From: CAZMCC01 sp964564695
GTDB taxonomy: Bacteria > Planctomycetota > Phycisphaerae > Phycisphaerales > UBA1924
DNA length: 40,884 bases
Direction of reading: 5' to 3'
NCBI GenBank assembly: GCA_964564695.1
Contig: CAZMCC010000024.1
Location: forward strand, 1-40,884
Part shown: piece by piece, positions 18,923 through 25,622 of the stretch
Layout: every line of letters starts with the position of its first letter
How positions within the stretch are numbered: the stretch's first letter is position 1
Notes under the pieces: model-generated
Databases searched by the model: none
Told to the model about the DNA's origin: nothing
Seen by the model: only the letters and a program-made list of their open reading frames with translations
Made by a program: the position numbers and the translations under genes

Positions 18923-19936
18923 ATGCCCAAACCCGAAGATCAATCCCTCCCCCCACCGCAGTCGGCGTCGCCGCCGGTGACGGATCGGGCCAAGGTGCGG
19001 CGCGTGCGGATTACCGACGTGGCGGCGCGGGACGGGCTCCAGAACGAGCCGGGGCTGATTCCGACGGCGGACAAGATCCGCCTGGTGGAGCTGCTGGCGG
19101 CGAGCGGGGTGGATGAGGTGGAGCTGACCGGGTTCGTGAGCCCGAAATGGGTGCCGCAACTGGCGGACGCGGCGGATGTGTGCGCCGGGGCGGCTCCGCG
19201 GAAGCCCGAGGGGGTGGCGTTCAGCGCCTTGGTGCCGAATGAGAAGGGGCTGGAGGCGGCGCTGGACGCGAACCGGTATTCGGTGGCGTCGGGGTTCGGG
19301 CGGGTGATCGACACGGTGAGCGTGTTCACGGCGGCGAGCGAGACGTTCAGCAGGAAGAACACGAACGCGACGATCGCGGAGACGATCGAGCGGTTCCGGC
19401 CGGTGGTGACCCGGTCGCACGAGACCGGGCTGAGCGTGCGCGGGTATGTGTCGTGCGTGATCGCGTGCCCGTTTGAGGGGCCGATCGCGCCCGCGGCGGT
19501 GGCGCGGGTGGCGAAGATGCTGCTGGAGATCGGGGTCGATGAGGTCGATCTCGGGGACACGATCGGGGCGGGGACGGCACAGAGCACCTTGGATCTGCTG
19601 GATCACCTGGGGCAGCTCGCGGACCCGGTGCGGACGGTGCTGCACCTGCACGACACGTTTGGGCGGGCGAGCGAGTGTGCACTGGCCGCACTCGATTGGG
19701 GACTGCGGGCGTTCGATGGGTCGGCGGCGGGGCTGGGCGGGTGCCCGTATGCGTCGACGCCGGGGAACCGGGCGCCGGGGAATATCGCGACCGAGACGCT
19801 GGTGCGGACGATTCACGCCGCGGGGTATGTGACGGGGGTTGATTTGGCACGGCTCGGGGAGGCGGCGGACTTTGCGAGGGGCGCGGTGCAGCGGGCGGCG
19901 ATCGGGGCCGGGGGCGCTGCTGGGGACGAGGGGTGA
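18923..19936 (+). CDS. mvaB: Hydroxymethylglutaryl-CoA lyase
   Basis: A 337-residue enzyme that splits HMG-CoA to acetoacetate and acetyl-CoA, the last step of leucine degradation. ITDVAARDGLQNEPG (metal- and substrate-binding Asp/Arg), FSALVPNEKGLE, FGLS-like SVFTAASETFSRKNTN, LGDTIGAGT, the metal ligands HLHDT, and the catalytic Cys signature GLGGCPYA are all present. Start ATG 18923 is chosen over the open frame to 18596, which covers the divergent phosphatase promoter and start. The first 30 residues are Pro/Ser-rich and not conserved. It overlaps the next gene by 4 bases (GTGA). Confidence 0.95.
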   Translation: MPKPEDQSLPPPQSASPPVTDRAKVRRVRITDVAARDGLQNEPGLIPTADKIRLVELLAASGVDEVELTGFVSPKWVPQLADAADVCAGAAPRKPEGVAFSALVPNEKGLEAALDANRYSVASGFGRVIDTVSVFTAASETFSRKNTNATIAETIERFRPVVTRSHETGLSVRGYVSCVIACPFEGPIAPAAVARVAKMLLEIGVDEVDLGDTIGAGTAQSTLDLLDHLGQLADPVRTVLHLHDTFGRASECALAALDWGLRAFDGSAAGLGGCPYASTPGNRAPGNIATETLVRTIHAAGYVTGVDLARLGEAADFARGAVQRAAIGAGGAAGDEG

Positions 19937-20667
19937 TCCGGGCGGCGCGCGAGGGGGCGGTGTGGGTGATCACGCTGTCGCGAGCGGAGAAGCGGAACGC
20001 GCTGACGGTGGGGATGATCGATGAGTTGATCGCCGCGGTGAGCGCGACGCCGGGGGATGCGCGGGTGGTGCTGCTGCGAGGGGAGGGGGAGACGTTCTGC
20101 GCGGGGTTTGACCTGTCGGTGTGCCGTGATGATGAGGCGGCGCTGAGCGGGATGCTGCGCGGGCTGTCGACGGCCGTGCGGACGCTGCGACGGCTCGAGC
20201 AGCCGGTGGTGGCGGCGGCGACCGGGGCGGCGGTGGCGGGCGGGTGTGCGCTGCTGGGCGGGTGCGATTTTTCTGTGACGAATGATGCGGCGAAGCTTGG
20301 GTATCCGGTGGTGAGGTTGGGCGTCTCGCCGGCGGTGTCGGCGGTGGGGTTGGTGACTCTGGTTGGAGCGGGGCGGGCGCGGGAGATGATGCTGAATCCG
20401 ACGGTGATTGATGGGAGGGCGGCGGCGCGGTTCGGGTTGGTGCACGCGAGCGTGAAGACGCCGGAAGAGGTTGAGCCGGCGGCGCGGGCTCTGGCGGAGT
20501 CGCTCGCCAGCAAGCCGCGCGAAGGCATCGTCACAACGAAGAAGTGGATGAACGAGCTTGACGGGTCGCTGAGCGATGAGGCGATGGATGCGGCGCTTGC
20601 GGCGTCGTTGTCGCTGGATGGCGGGGAGGAGCAGAAGAGGATGTTGCCGCGGGCGTGGGAGAGGTGA
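19933..20667 (+). CDS. Enoyl-CoA hydratase/isomerase family protein, possible methylglutaconyl-CoA hydratase, lacking both usual catalytic Glu
   Basis: A 244-residue crotonase-fold protein, translated from GTG 19933 within the stop of the lyase gene. CAGFDLS (oxyanion hole), ATGAAVAGGCALLGGCDFS and GYPVVRLGVSPAV place it in the family; RLGVSPAV resembles the LiuC-type (methylglutaconyl-CoA hydratase) sequences I recall, which fits the neighbour, since that enzyme makes HMG-CoA. However, the two Glu used by hydratases are replaced: Ala in GGCALLG where Glu is usual (LiuC has Gly), and Val in YPVVRLG where Glu is conserved. Either it uses another residue or it performs a different crotonase reaction. 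Confidence 0.85.
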   Translation: MIRAAREGAVWVITLSRAEKRNALTVGMIDELIAAVSATPGDARVVLLRGEGETFCAGFDLSVCRDDEAALSGMLRGLSTAVRTLRRLEQPVVAAATGAAVAGGCALLGGCDFSVTNDAAKLGYPVVRLGVSPAVSAVGLVTLVGAGRAREMMLNPTVIDGRAAARFGLVHASVKTPEEVEPAARALAESLASKPREGIVTTKKWMNELDGSLSDEAMDAALAASLSLDGGEEQKRMLPRAWER

Positions 20668-20682
20668 GGGAAGCCAGAGTTT

Positions 20683-21069
20683 GAAGCTCTGGGACCAGAA
20701 ACTGCCCGTGTGGGCAGTGTGCTTCAGGGTGCAACTTTCTGGCCGCTCGACGCGAGCGTCTGATCCCGCCTCGCCCGCAGGGCGCACGATCGTTGCCGGT
20801 AGCGCGGCGAGCCGCTTTGGGCGAGCAAGCCACCGGAGGGCGACCCTCCCTGTCATTTCCTTGATTGTCTGTCCGCCCGGCTGAGGGCGGACCTTCGGCG
20901 TGCGCCGTGCCTGGGATTCGTCCGCCCTCAGCCGGGCGGACAGACAGAACGGGAGAGAAGGAAGAGGGGATGGCTTCCGGGGGCTTGCTCGCCGAGGCTC
21001 GCGGCGCCCCCGGCAACGGTCGTGCGCACTTCGTGCGAAGGCGGGCAACGGTCATGTGCACTTCGAGCG
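20683..21069. mobile_element. REPIN-like composite palindrome, copy 1, with a RAYT 5' remnant
   Basis: From about 20683 this segment runs in parallel with 21575-21920. It includes the region upstream of the transposase and its first ten or so codons, with the start ATG changed to ACG (minus-strand reading HTGSFWSQSF versus MGSSWTQNF). Its core, 20782-21027, is a nested palindrome: outer arms start GCGCACGATCGTTGCCGG and end in the complement, and inside is a stem of about 27 bp (20866-20892 with 20920-20946). A partial tandem duplication of the right edge lies at 21045-21069. It is a non-coding mobilised copy, not a gene. Confidence 0.75.
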
Positions 21070-21095
21070 ACAGCGGAAGCATCTCTGGCGCGTGG

Positions 21096-21128
21096 CCAAC
21101 TCGTATAATCTGAAGCTGCACGAGTTGG
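21096..21128. terminator. Hairpin after the transposase gene
   Basis: Arms CCAACTCG (21096-21103) and CGAGTTGG (21121-21128) enclose a 17-base AT-richer loop, starting 10 bases beyond the transposase stop on the minus strand. It could be a terminator or a recognition hairpin at the element end. Confidence 0.5.
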
Positions 21129-21138
21129 AGTTCGTTGC

Positions 21139-21591
21139 CTACCTGAACGCGTCCTCGGGATCGCCCTCCCATCCGGTCTTTCGAAGCATGGCGAGGTATT
21201 CGGCCTCGAAGGGCATTCCCTCGTGATGCGCCTTCTGGTGGCGGATGTACTGCTCGACTTCATCAACGCTCGGTTTGCTCACCGTGAAACCGCCGTATCC
21301 CTCCTGCCAGGCGAAATCGTGCAATTCCGGGAATATCTGGTGGATCCACTTCGACGAGCGTGACTTCAGATGCCGCAGCAGATCGGCCACCGCCAGATCG
21401 CTCGGGAATCGGACCAACACGTGGACATGCTCGGCCATGCCGTTGATGGCGATCGGCGAACATTTGAGGTCCTTGGCGATGCCGCCGAGGAAGGGATGCA
21501 GCCGCTCCTCGACTTCCGGCGCGATCCAGGGAGTGCGGAGCTTCGTTGCGTACACGGCGTGGTAGAAGTTCTGTGTCCATGAACTGCCCAT
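21139..21591 (-). CDS. IS200-like / REP-associated tyrosine (HUH, Y1) transposase
   Basis: A 150-residue single-domain transposase. The metal-binding HUH pair is HVH at residues 55-57 (GMAEHVHVLV), and the nucleophile is probably Tyr 115 in VEQYIRHQKAHH. LHPFLGGIAKDLKCSP and KWIHQIFPELHDFAWQEGYGGFTVS are typical of the group. Such enzymes cut and join single-stranded DNA at hairpins. Start ATG 21591 is at the family's usual position; the frame upstream is merely the palindrome read in frame. The gene is flanked by two direct copies of a palindromic element, as for RAYTs with their REPINs. It is intact as far as seen. Confidence 0.9.
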   Translation of the reverse strand: MGSSWTQNFYHAVYATKLRTPWIAPEVEERLHPFLGGIAKDLKCSPIAINGMAEHVHVLVRFPSDLAVADLLRHLKSRSSKWIHQIFPELHDFAWQEGYGGFTVSKPSVDEVEQYIRHQKAHHEGMPFEAEYLAMLRKTGWEGDPEDAFR

Positions 21592-21920
21592 GTGAGCAGT
21601 GTACTTCAGGGTGCAACTCTCTGGCCGCTCGCCGAACAGCGGCGCAGGCACTTCGCCCGCAGGGCGCACGACTGTTGCCGGTGGCGCGGCGAGCCGCTTT
21701 GGGCGAGCGAGCCACCGGAGGGGCCCTCCCACCTTTTCCTTTGATTGTTCTTCCGCCCGGCTGCGGGCGGACCTTCGCCGCGCGGATTGCCTGGCATTCG
21801 TCCGCCCTCAGTCGGGCGGAAAAGCGCAGGCCAGAAAAGAAAGGGGCGGAAGCAATCCGGTGGCTTGCTCGCCAAGCCTCGCTGCGCCACCGGCAACGGT
21901 CGTGCGCACTTCGTGCGGAG
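21575..21920. mobile_element. REPIN-like composite palindrome, copy 2, at the transposase 5' end
   Basis: The direct partner of 20683-21040, estimated by eye at roughly 80% identical. The core palindrome is 21664-21907: left arm from GCGCACGACTGTTGCCGG, right arm ending CGGTCGTGCGC. A CGCCCGGCTGCGGGCGGAC segment near 21754-21772 pairs with GTCCGCCCTCAGTCGGGCG near 21800-21818, and the arms themselves carry CCGGTGGC/GCCACCGG hairpins. It covers the upstream region of the transposase, so it may hold its promoter. It ends about 40 bases before tRNA-Arg. Confidence 0.75.
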
Positions 21921-21959
21921 GCAGAACCGAGCCTCGGCTCCGGCCTCTCCATGAACCAA

Positions 21960-22032
21960 CGTCCCCGGCAGGACTCGAACCTGCATGATCCGACTTAGAA
22001 GGTCGGTGCCTGATCCATTCGGCCACGGGGAC
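21960..22032 (-). tRNA. tRNA-Arg (anticodon UCU)
   Basis: Minus-strand cloverleaf: acceptor GTCCCCG pairs with CGGGGAC, anticodon stem CCGAC/GTCGG holds the loop CTTCTAA (anticodon TCT, reading AGA/AGG), and the T arm is GCAGG-TTCGAGT-CCTGC. Discriminator G; CCA is not encoded. It lies between the REPIN-like copy and the divergently read heme O synthase gene. Confidence 0.92.
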
Positions 22033-22112
22033 TTCTCCGAGAAATACTACGAACCTTGCCCAACCGGCGGATCGACGGGGGACGGGTCGCGCGCAACAAT
22101 GGTCGGCACGCG

Positions 22113-23162
22113 ATGACAACGCTGAATCCGACGCTTGGACCGACCCCCCCTGCCCCCCCCACCCCCACCCCCACCGGTGTGGAGATCGAGCACACGCAGG
22201 CGGACGCGGCGCGTCGGGAGTTCGTGGCCGCGACCGTGGAGCTGACCAAGCCGCGGATCACGCGGCTGGTGACGATCACGGCGGCGGTGGGGTTTGTGGT
22301 GGCGGCGTGCGGGTTTGCGGCGTGGGATGTGGGGCGGCTGGTGGTCGCGCTGGTCGCGTGCCTGGTGGGGACGGCCCTCTCGGCGGCGGGGGCGAACACG
22401 CTGAACCAGTGGATGGAGCGGCGGCGCGACGCGCTGATGCCGCGGACGAGCGGGCGGCCGTTGCCGACCCAGCGGATCGAGCCGGCGACGTCGCTGTGGC
22501 TGGGGGTGCTGCTGTCGGCGGCGGGGGTGACGCTGCTGCTGACGCTGATCGGTCCGGCGCCGGCGATGGTGTCGCTGGCGACGATTCTGCTGTACACGCT
22601 GGTGTACACGCCGCTGAAGCCGGTGACGATCTGGGCGACGATTGTGGGGGCGGTGCCGGGGGCGCTGCCGCCGTTGATCGGGTGGACGGCGGCGGCGACG
22701 GTGCTGCGGACAAATGGAGCGTCGTGGGCGCCGGCGGATCTGTTTGCGCCGCTGGCGGACGTGGGCGGGTGGTCGCTGTTTGTGCTGATGGTGGTATGGC
22801 AGCTGCCGCATTTCTGGGCGATCGCGTGGATGTACAAGGACGACTACGCCAAGGGCGGGTATCGGATGCTGCCGATCATCGACCCGAGCGGGAAGCTGAC
22901 GGCGTGGGCGATCGTGCTGTCGGCGCTGTTGCTGGTGCCGGCGCTGGCGTGGCCGGGGCTGGCGATGCCGACGATCCTGAGCCCGGCGTACACGTCGCTC
23001 GCGGTGGCGTCGGGGCTGGGGTATTTCGCGCTGACGCTGCCGCTGTTGTCGCGGCGCGATCGGGCGAGTGCGAGGCGGGTGTTCATCGCGTCGGTGATGC
23101 ACCTGCCGCTGATCCTGATGGTGATGGTGGCGGATGCGCTGCTGATGCGGTTCGTGTTCTAA
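22113..23162 (+). CDS. ctaB: Heme O synthase (protoheme IX farnesyltransferase)
   Basis: A 349-residue polytopic membrane enzyme that attaches farnesyl to heme B for cytochrome oxidase. The first Asp-rich motif reads NTLNQWMERRRDALMPRTSG, and YKDDYAKGGYRMLPI is the second conserved loop. About eight to nine hydrophobic helices are evident. Start ATG 22113 follows tRNA-Arg by 80 bases; the first 25 residues are Thr/Pro-rich, encoded by C-runs at 22142-22180. The following sco gene supports a role in oxidase assembly. No oxidase subunit gene is in the window. Confidence 0.95.
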   Translation: MTTLNPTLGPTPPAPPTPTPTGVEIEHTQADAARREFVAATVELTKPRITRLVTITAAVGFVVAACGFAAWDVGRLVVALVACLVGTALSAAGANTLNQWMERRRDALMPRTSGRPLPTQRIEPATSLWLGVLLSAAGVTLLLTLIGPAPAMVSLATILLYTLVYTPLKPVTIWATIVGAVPGALPPLIGWTAAATVLRTNGASWAPADLFAPLADVGGWSLFVLMVVWQLPHFWAIAWMYKDDYAKGGYRMLPIIDPSGKLTAWAIVLSALLLVPALAWPGLAMPTILSPAYTSLAVASGLGYFALTLPLLSRRDRASARRVFIASVMHLPLILMVMVADALLMRFVF

Positions 23163-23188
23163 CAGACTGGAAGGAAAGAGCCCAGAGA

Positions 23189-23208
23189 GGCAGGCGGGAC
23201 GCCTGCCC
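23189..23208. repeat. Short hairpin between ctaB and sco
   Basis: GGCAGGCG and CGCCTGCC arms lie about 30 bases after the ctaB stop. It may attenuate read-through or mark the 3' end of ctaB. Confidence 0.5.
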
Positions 23209-23231
23209 CACCAAGTCAGGAAGGATGCTCG

Positions 23232-23936
23232 ATGCCCAAGGGGCCGGCGGTTGTGATCGGGGCGGTGGCGATGGTCCTGTTCCTGGGATCGGCGTCGGTG
23301 CTGATGTTCGCGTCGCTGCGGGCGAAGCCGGAAAGCAACTCCGGCGGCATGGCGTTCGGGCCGAGCTCGGCGAAGGCGGGGGCCAGCGCCGATCCGCTGG
23401 CGCCGGATCCGGCGCTGGCGGACCTGGCAGTGCTGGCGTTCGAACTCACGGATCAGGATGGGCAGCGGGTGACGAACAGCGTGTTCAGCGGCAAGCTGAC
23501 GGTGCTCGACTTCATGTTCACGAACTGCCCGCTGGTGTGCCCCACGCTGTCGGGGCAGCTCGCGGGGATCTCGGGGCGGATCAGCGACCCGCGCCTGCAA
23601 TTCGTGAGCATCGCGATCGACGCGGAGCGGGACACGCCCGCGCGTCTGAAGGCGTATGCGGCGAATTTCGGGGGCGATCCGCGGTGGCGGCTGCTGCACG
23701 GGCCGAGGGAGGCCACGTGGAAGCTCGTGCGTGAGGGGCTGAAGTTCGCCATCACCGACGATGAGTCGATGCCGATCACGCTGCCCGACGGATCAACGAT
23801 GCTCAACATCCGCCATCCGGCACACTTTGTGCTTCTTGGGCCGAAGGGGGAGATCCTGGGGATGTATCTGGGGACGCGGGACGAGGGCGTCGACGCCCTC
23901 GTGGATCGGCTGCGTCGGGCGCTCAAGAAGATGTGA
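23232..23936 (+). CDS. sco: Sco1/SenC family copper chaperone
   Basis: A 234-residue membrane-anchored thioredoxin-fold protein that delivers copper to the CuA centre of cytochrome c oxidase. One N-terminal membrane helix (VIGAVAMVLFLGSASVLMF), a small Gly/Ala-rich linker, then FELTDQDGQRVTNSVFSGK, TNCPLVCPTLSGQL with the CxxxC copper site, and NIRHPAHFVLLGPKGE with the copper His. ATG 23232 is preceded by AGGAAGGA. It is 69 bases downstream of ctaB on the same strand. Confidence 0.94.
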   Translation: MPKGPAVVIGAVAMVLFLGSASVLMFASLRAKPESNSGGMAFGPSSAKAGASADPLAPDPALADLAVLAFELTDQDGQRVTNSVFSGKLTVLDFMFTNCPLVCPTLSGQLAGISGRISDPRLQFVSIAIDAERDTPARLKAYAANFGGDPRWRLLHGPREATWKLVREGLKFAITDDESMPITLPDGSTMLNIRHPAHFVLLGPKGEILGMYLGTRDEGVDALVDRLRRALKKM

Positions 23937-23951
23937 GTCCGGCGTCGCGGG

Positions 23952-23997
23952 CGACACCGACACCGACACCGACGTGGGCGTGGGCGTGGGCGTGGGC
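23952..23997. repeat. Two adjacent hexanucleotide tandem repeats
   Basis: About 3.5 units of GACACC (23952-23972) are followed directly by four units of GTGGGC (23973-23997). They lie between convergent sco and the sigma-factor region, outside any supported gene. Confidence 0.75.
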
Positions 23998-24034
23998 GCT
24001 GGCAGGGCGCGCGCCGTGGGCCTGTGTGGGCCCA

Positions 24035-24223
24035 TCAGGCGACGGCGGGCTCGCGCTCGGGAATTTCGGGGACGACGGGGATGATCGGGGAGAGCTCAGG
24101 CGGCTGCATCGCGGCCTCGATCGCCGCCCACGCGCGCCGCTTCGCGGCCCGGAGTTCCTCGTCGGTCAGAGTGCTGCACGGCCGCTTGGCCCGCAGAGCG
24201 TTCACGGAGTCGCTCAAGTCCAC
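24035..24223 (-). CDS. Possible small overlapping gene at the sigma-factor 3' end
   Basis: A 62-codon frame from GTG 24223 that overlaps the last 128 bases of the ECF sigma gene in another frame and runs 61 bases past it. The product (DEELRAAKRRAWAAIEAAMQ followed by a Pro/Glu tail) looks more protein-like than the sigma tail it overlaps. It could encode a small partner, or a frameshift could join it to the sigma factor. No family is recognised and no ribosome site stands out. Confidence 0.35.
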   Translation of the reverse strand: MDLSDSVNALRAKRPCSTLTDEELRAAKRRAWAAIEAAMQPPELSPIIPVVPEIPEREPAVA

Positions 24224-24680
24224 GGTGTTTCCAATTGTTCACGGTGGTGACTCGAACGCCCAGGCTCAGGGCGGCGGCCTCGTAGCTGAGCTCTTCGCAG
24301 ACGATCATGCGCACCGCATCGCGCTCGCCGTCTTTGAGGCTCCCCAGGGCCGCAGCAATGCCTGGAGCATCGTCGGAGTTGTCTCGGGCGGTCATGGCCC
24401 ACTGGGCGGAGGAACCCGCCAGATCTTGGTGGATCTCGTTCGCCCGACGGCTCCTTTGGAACCGGCGCTTGAGGAGATTGTCCGCGATCTTAAAGAGATA
24501 ACTCACCGACAGCGATTTGCTTTCAAGATCCGGGTGCTGAAGCAGCTTCAGGAAGACATCCTGCACGACCTCATCGGCCGTGGCCTCGTCGGTGCTCCGC
24601 CGGATGAACCGGTAGAGCCGCTCGAAGTACTGATCAAACAATTCCCTGACGACAATTGAACGAGACGTCGCAACAACCAT
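24096..24680 (-). CDS. ECF-type RNA polymerase sigma factor
   Basis: A 194-residue sigma-70 family protein. Region 2 reads LFDQYFERLYRFIRRSTDE...ADEVVQDVFLKLLQ (about 13-50). Region 4 reads LGSLKDGERDAVRMIVCEELSYEAAALSLGVRVTTVNNWKHRGLERLRE (about 108-160), a helix-turn-helix. ATG 24680 is chosen for GGAGGA 5 bases upstream. The 35 residues after the last helix are low in secondary structure and overlap another frame, so the real end may be near LRER. No anti-sigma factor gene follows; a membrane anti-sigma is absent from the window. Confidence 0.87.
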   Translation of the reverse strand: MVVATSRSIVVRELFDQYFERLYRFIRRSTDEATADEVVQDVFLKLLQHPDLESKSLSVSYLFKIADNLLKRRFQRSRRANEIHQDLAGSSAQWAMTARDNSDDAPGIAAALGSLKDGERDAVRMIVCEELSYEAAALSLGVRVTTVNNWKHRGLERLRERSAGQAAVQHSDRRGTPGREAARVGGDRGRDAAA

Positions 24681-25134
24681 CTGAGTCCTCCCTCGGCCGC
24701 TCGCCCGCTTCGGTCTTGGAAGCGGAATCCCGAAACGGATAACGAACGGGTGGGACACCGCGTCGAACCGGCTCTGCGGGGATGGACTAATTCGAAATGT
24801 TCCCGGGCAAGCGGCTCAGAGCTGAGCATTGCCCACCATTTTGCGGGGCGTACCCGCAATTACCGACAGCACGTTACCACGCGGTTTCGGGCACTTTCCG
24901 ACTCGCGGCGAAAAAGCCCTTGATTTCCAGTTCATCTTGGATTCATGTTGCGTTTCGCTCTAAGTTGAGGAATCGCATCGAGTTGTGCCACGGGAGCGAG
25001 GTTCTGAGGGGTTCTGCGGGGTCACGCGCGGGCTTCATGAAACGATCCGAGCGGGATTGGGGTTGTTTCCTGTGTCCCGCGTGCACCGTGGTGGGTGCAC
25101 GCGGGCTGGTGGCAAGCCCTGAAAAGGTGGTGGA
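24681..25134. other. Intergenic stretch upstream of the sigma gene
   Basis: This 450-base region separates the sigma gene from a small plus-strand gene. It is less GC-rich than coding DNA, especially 24900-24970. A strong hairpin (CCGCGTGCACC pairing with GGTGCACGCGG) sits at 25074-25103, just before the small gene's ribosome site. No gene is supported. Confidence 0.5.
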
Positions 25135-25410
25135 ATGAACTTGCAATGGTCGGGCAATGAGCCCGCGGCGCGCCTGGTGGTGACCGGCGTTCGCCCGCGG
25201 CCGATTGTGCGTCAGCGTGATGAAATGGACCGGGCCGTGGAGCGGATGCTCGCGGACGCCCGGGGCAAATGCGGCGTGGCCCGGGGCGGCCGGTGGTCGC
25301 GTGACAGCGGGCCGATCGCGGGACGGGACGCGGGACTGGCGCTGTTCGGGCCGGGGCGCGCGGGTGTGCACACGGACGTGCGGCACCGGCGGCCGTGCCG
25401 GGTGGCGTGA
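25135..25410 (+). CDS. Small hypothetical protein
   Basis: I do not recognise this 91-residue product. ATG 25135 follows AAAGGTGG at a good distance, and the first 50 residues (QRDEMDRAVERMLADARGK) look like a genuine helix; the C-terminal half is Arg/Gly-rich and compositionally weak. A strong hairpin lies 30 bases upstream of the start and an inverted-repeat element begins 25 bases downstream. It may be a short regulator or not a gene. Confidence 0.4.
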   Translation: MNLQWSGNEPAARLVVTGVRPRPIVRQRDEMDRAVERMLADARGKCGVARGGRWSRDSGPIAGRDAGLALFGPGRAGVHTDVRHRRPCRVA

Positions 25411-25435
25411 TTTCGCTGGAGCCAGGTACGCAACG

Positions 25436-25622
25436 CTCAAGGCAGTACGCGGAGGACGCGGAGAGCGCGGAGGAACGCGGAGAATGAGGATGGAGATCTG
25501 AACAGACGCGCGGTGACTGCGATCGCCACTGTCCATGGCTGCCATCCCCGGCCTTCTGATCTGTGCTTTGCTCCGCGTACCTCCGCGTTGCTCCGCGTCC
25601 TCCGCGTACGTGCCTTCCGTAT
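25436..25622. repeat. Inverted-repeat element with ACGCGGAGG units
   Basis: The left arm (about 25437-25490) is built from ACGCGGAGG/ACGCGGAGA units in forward orientation; the right arm (about 25560-25620) carries the same units reversed (TCCGCGTCCTCCGCGTAC). The arms begin and end with related edges (AAGGCAGTACGCGG and its reverse). The middle, about 70 bases, is unrelated. The pattern is MITE-like. A short fragment of the same type occurs near 7121-7140. Confidence 0.65.

Noticed and set aside
18761..19816. Upstream extension of the phosphatase frame
   Set aside because: It lies antisense to the HMG-CoA lyase gene, is Arg/Pro-rich, and the FHA domain begins only after 18760.
20683..21069. 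A second transposase gene in copy 1
   Set aside because: Only about ten codons of similarity remain, the start is ACG, and no HUH motif follows.
23952..23997. CRISPR or functional repeat array
   Set aside because: Units are six bases and tandem with no spacers; simple-sequence repeats only. No CRISPR array or cas gene was seen in the window.
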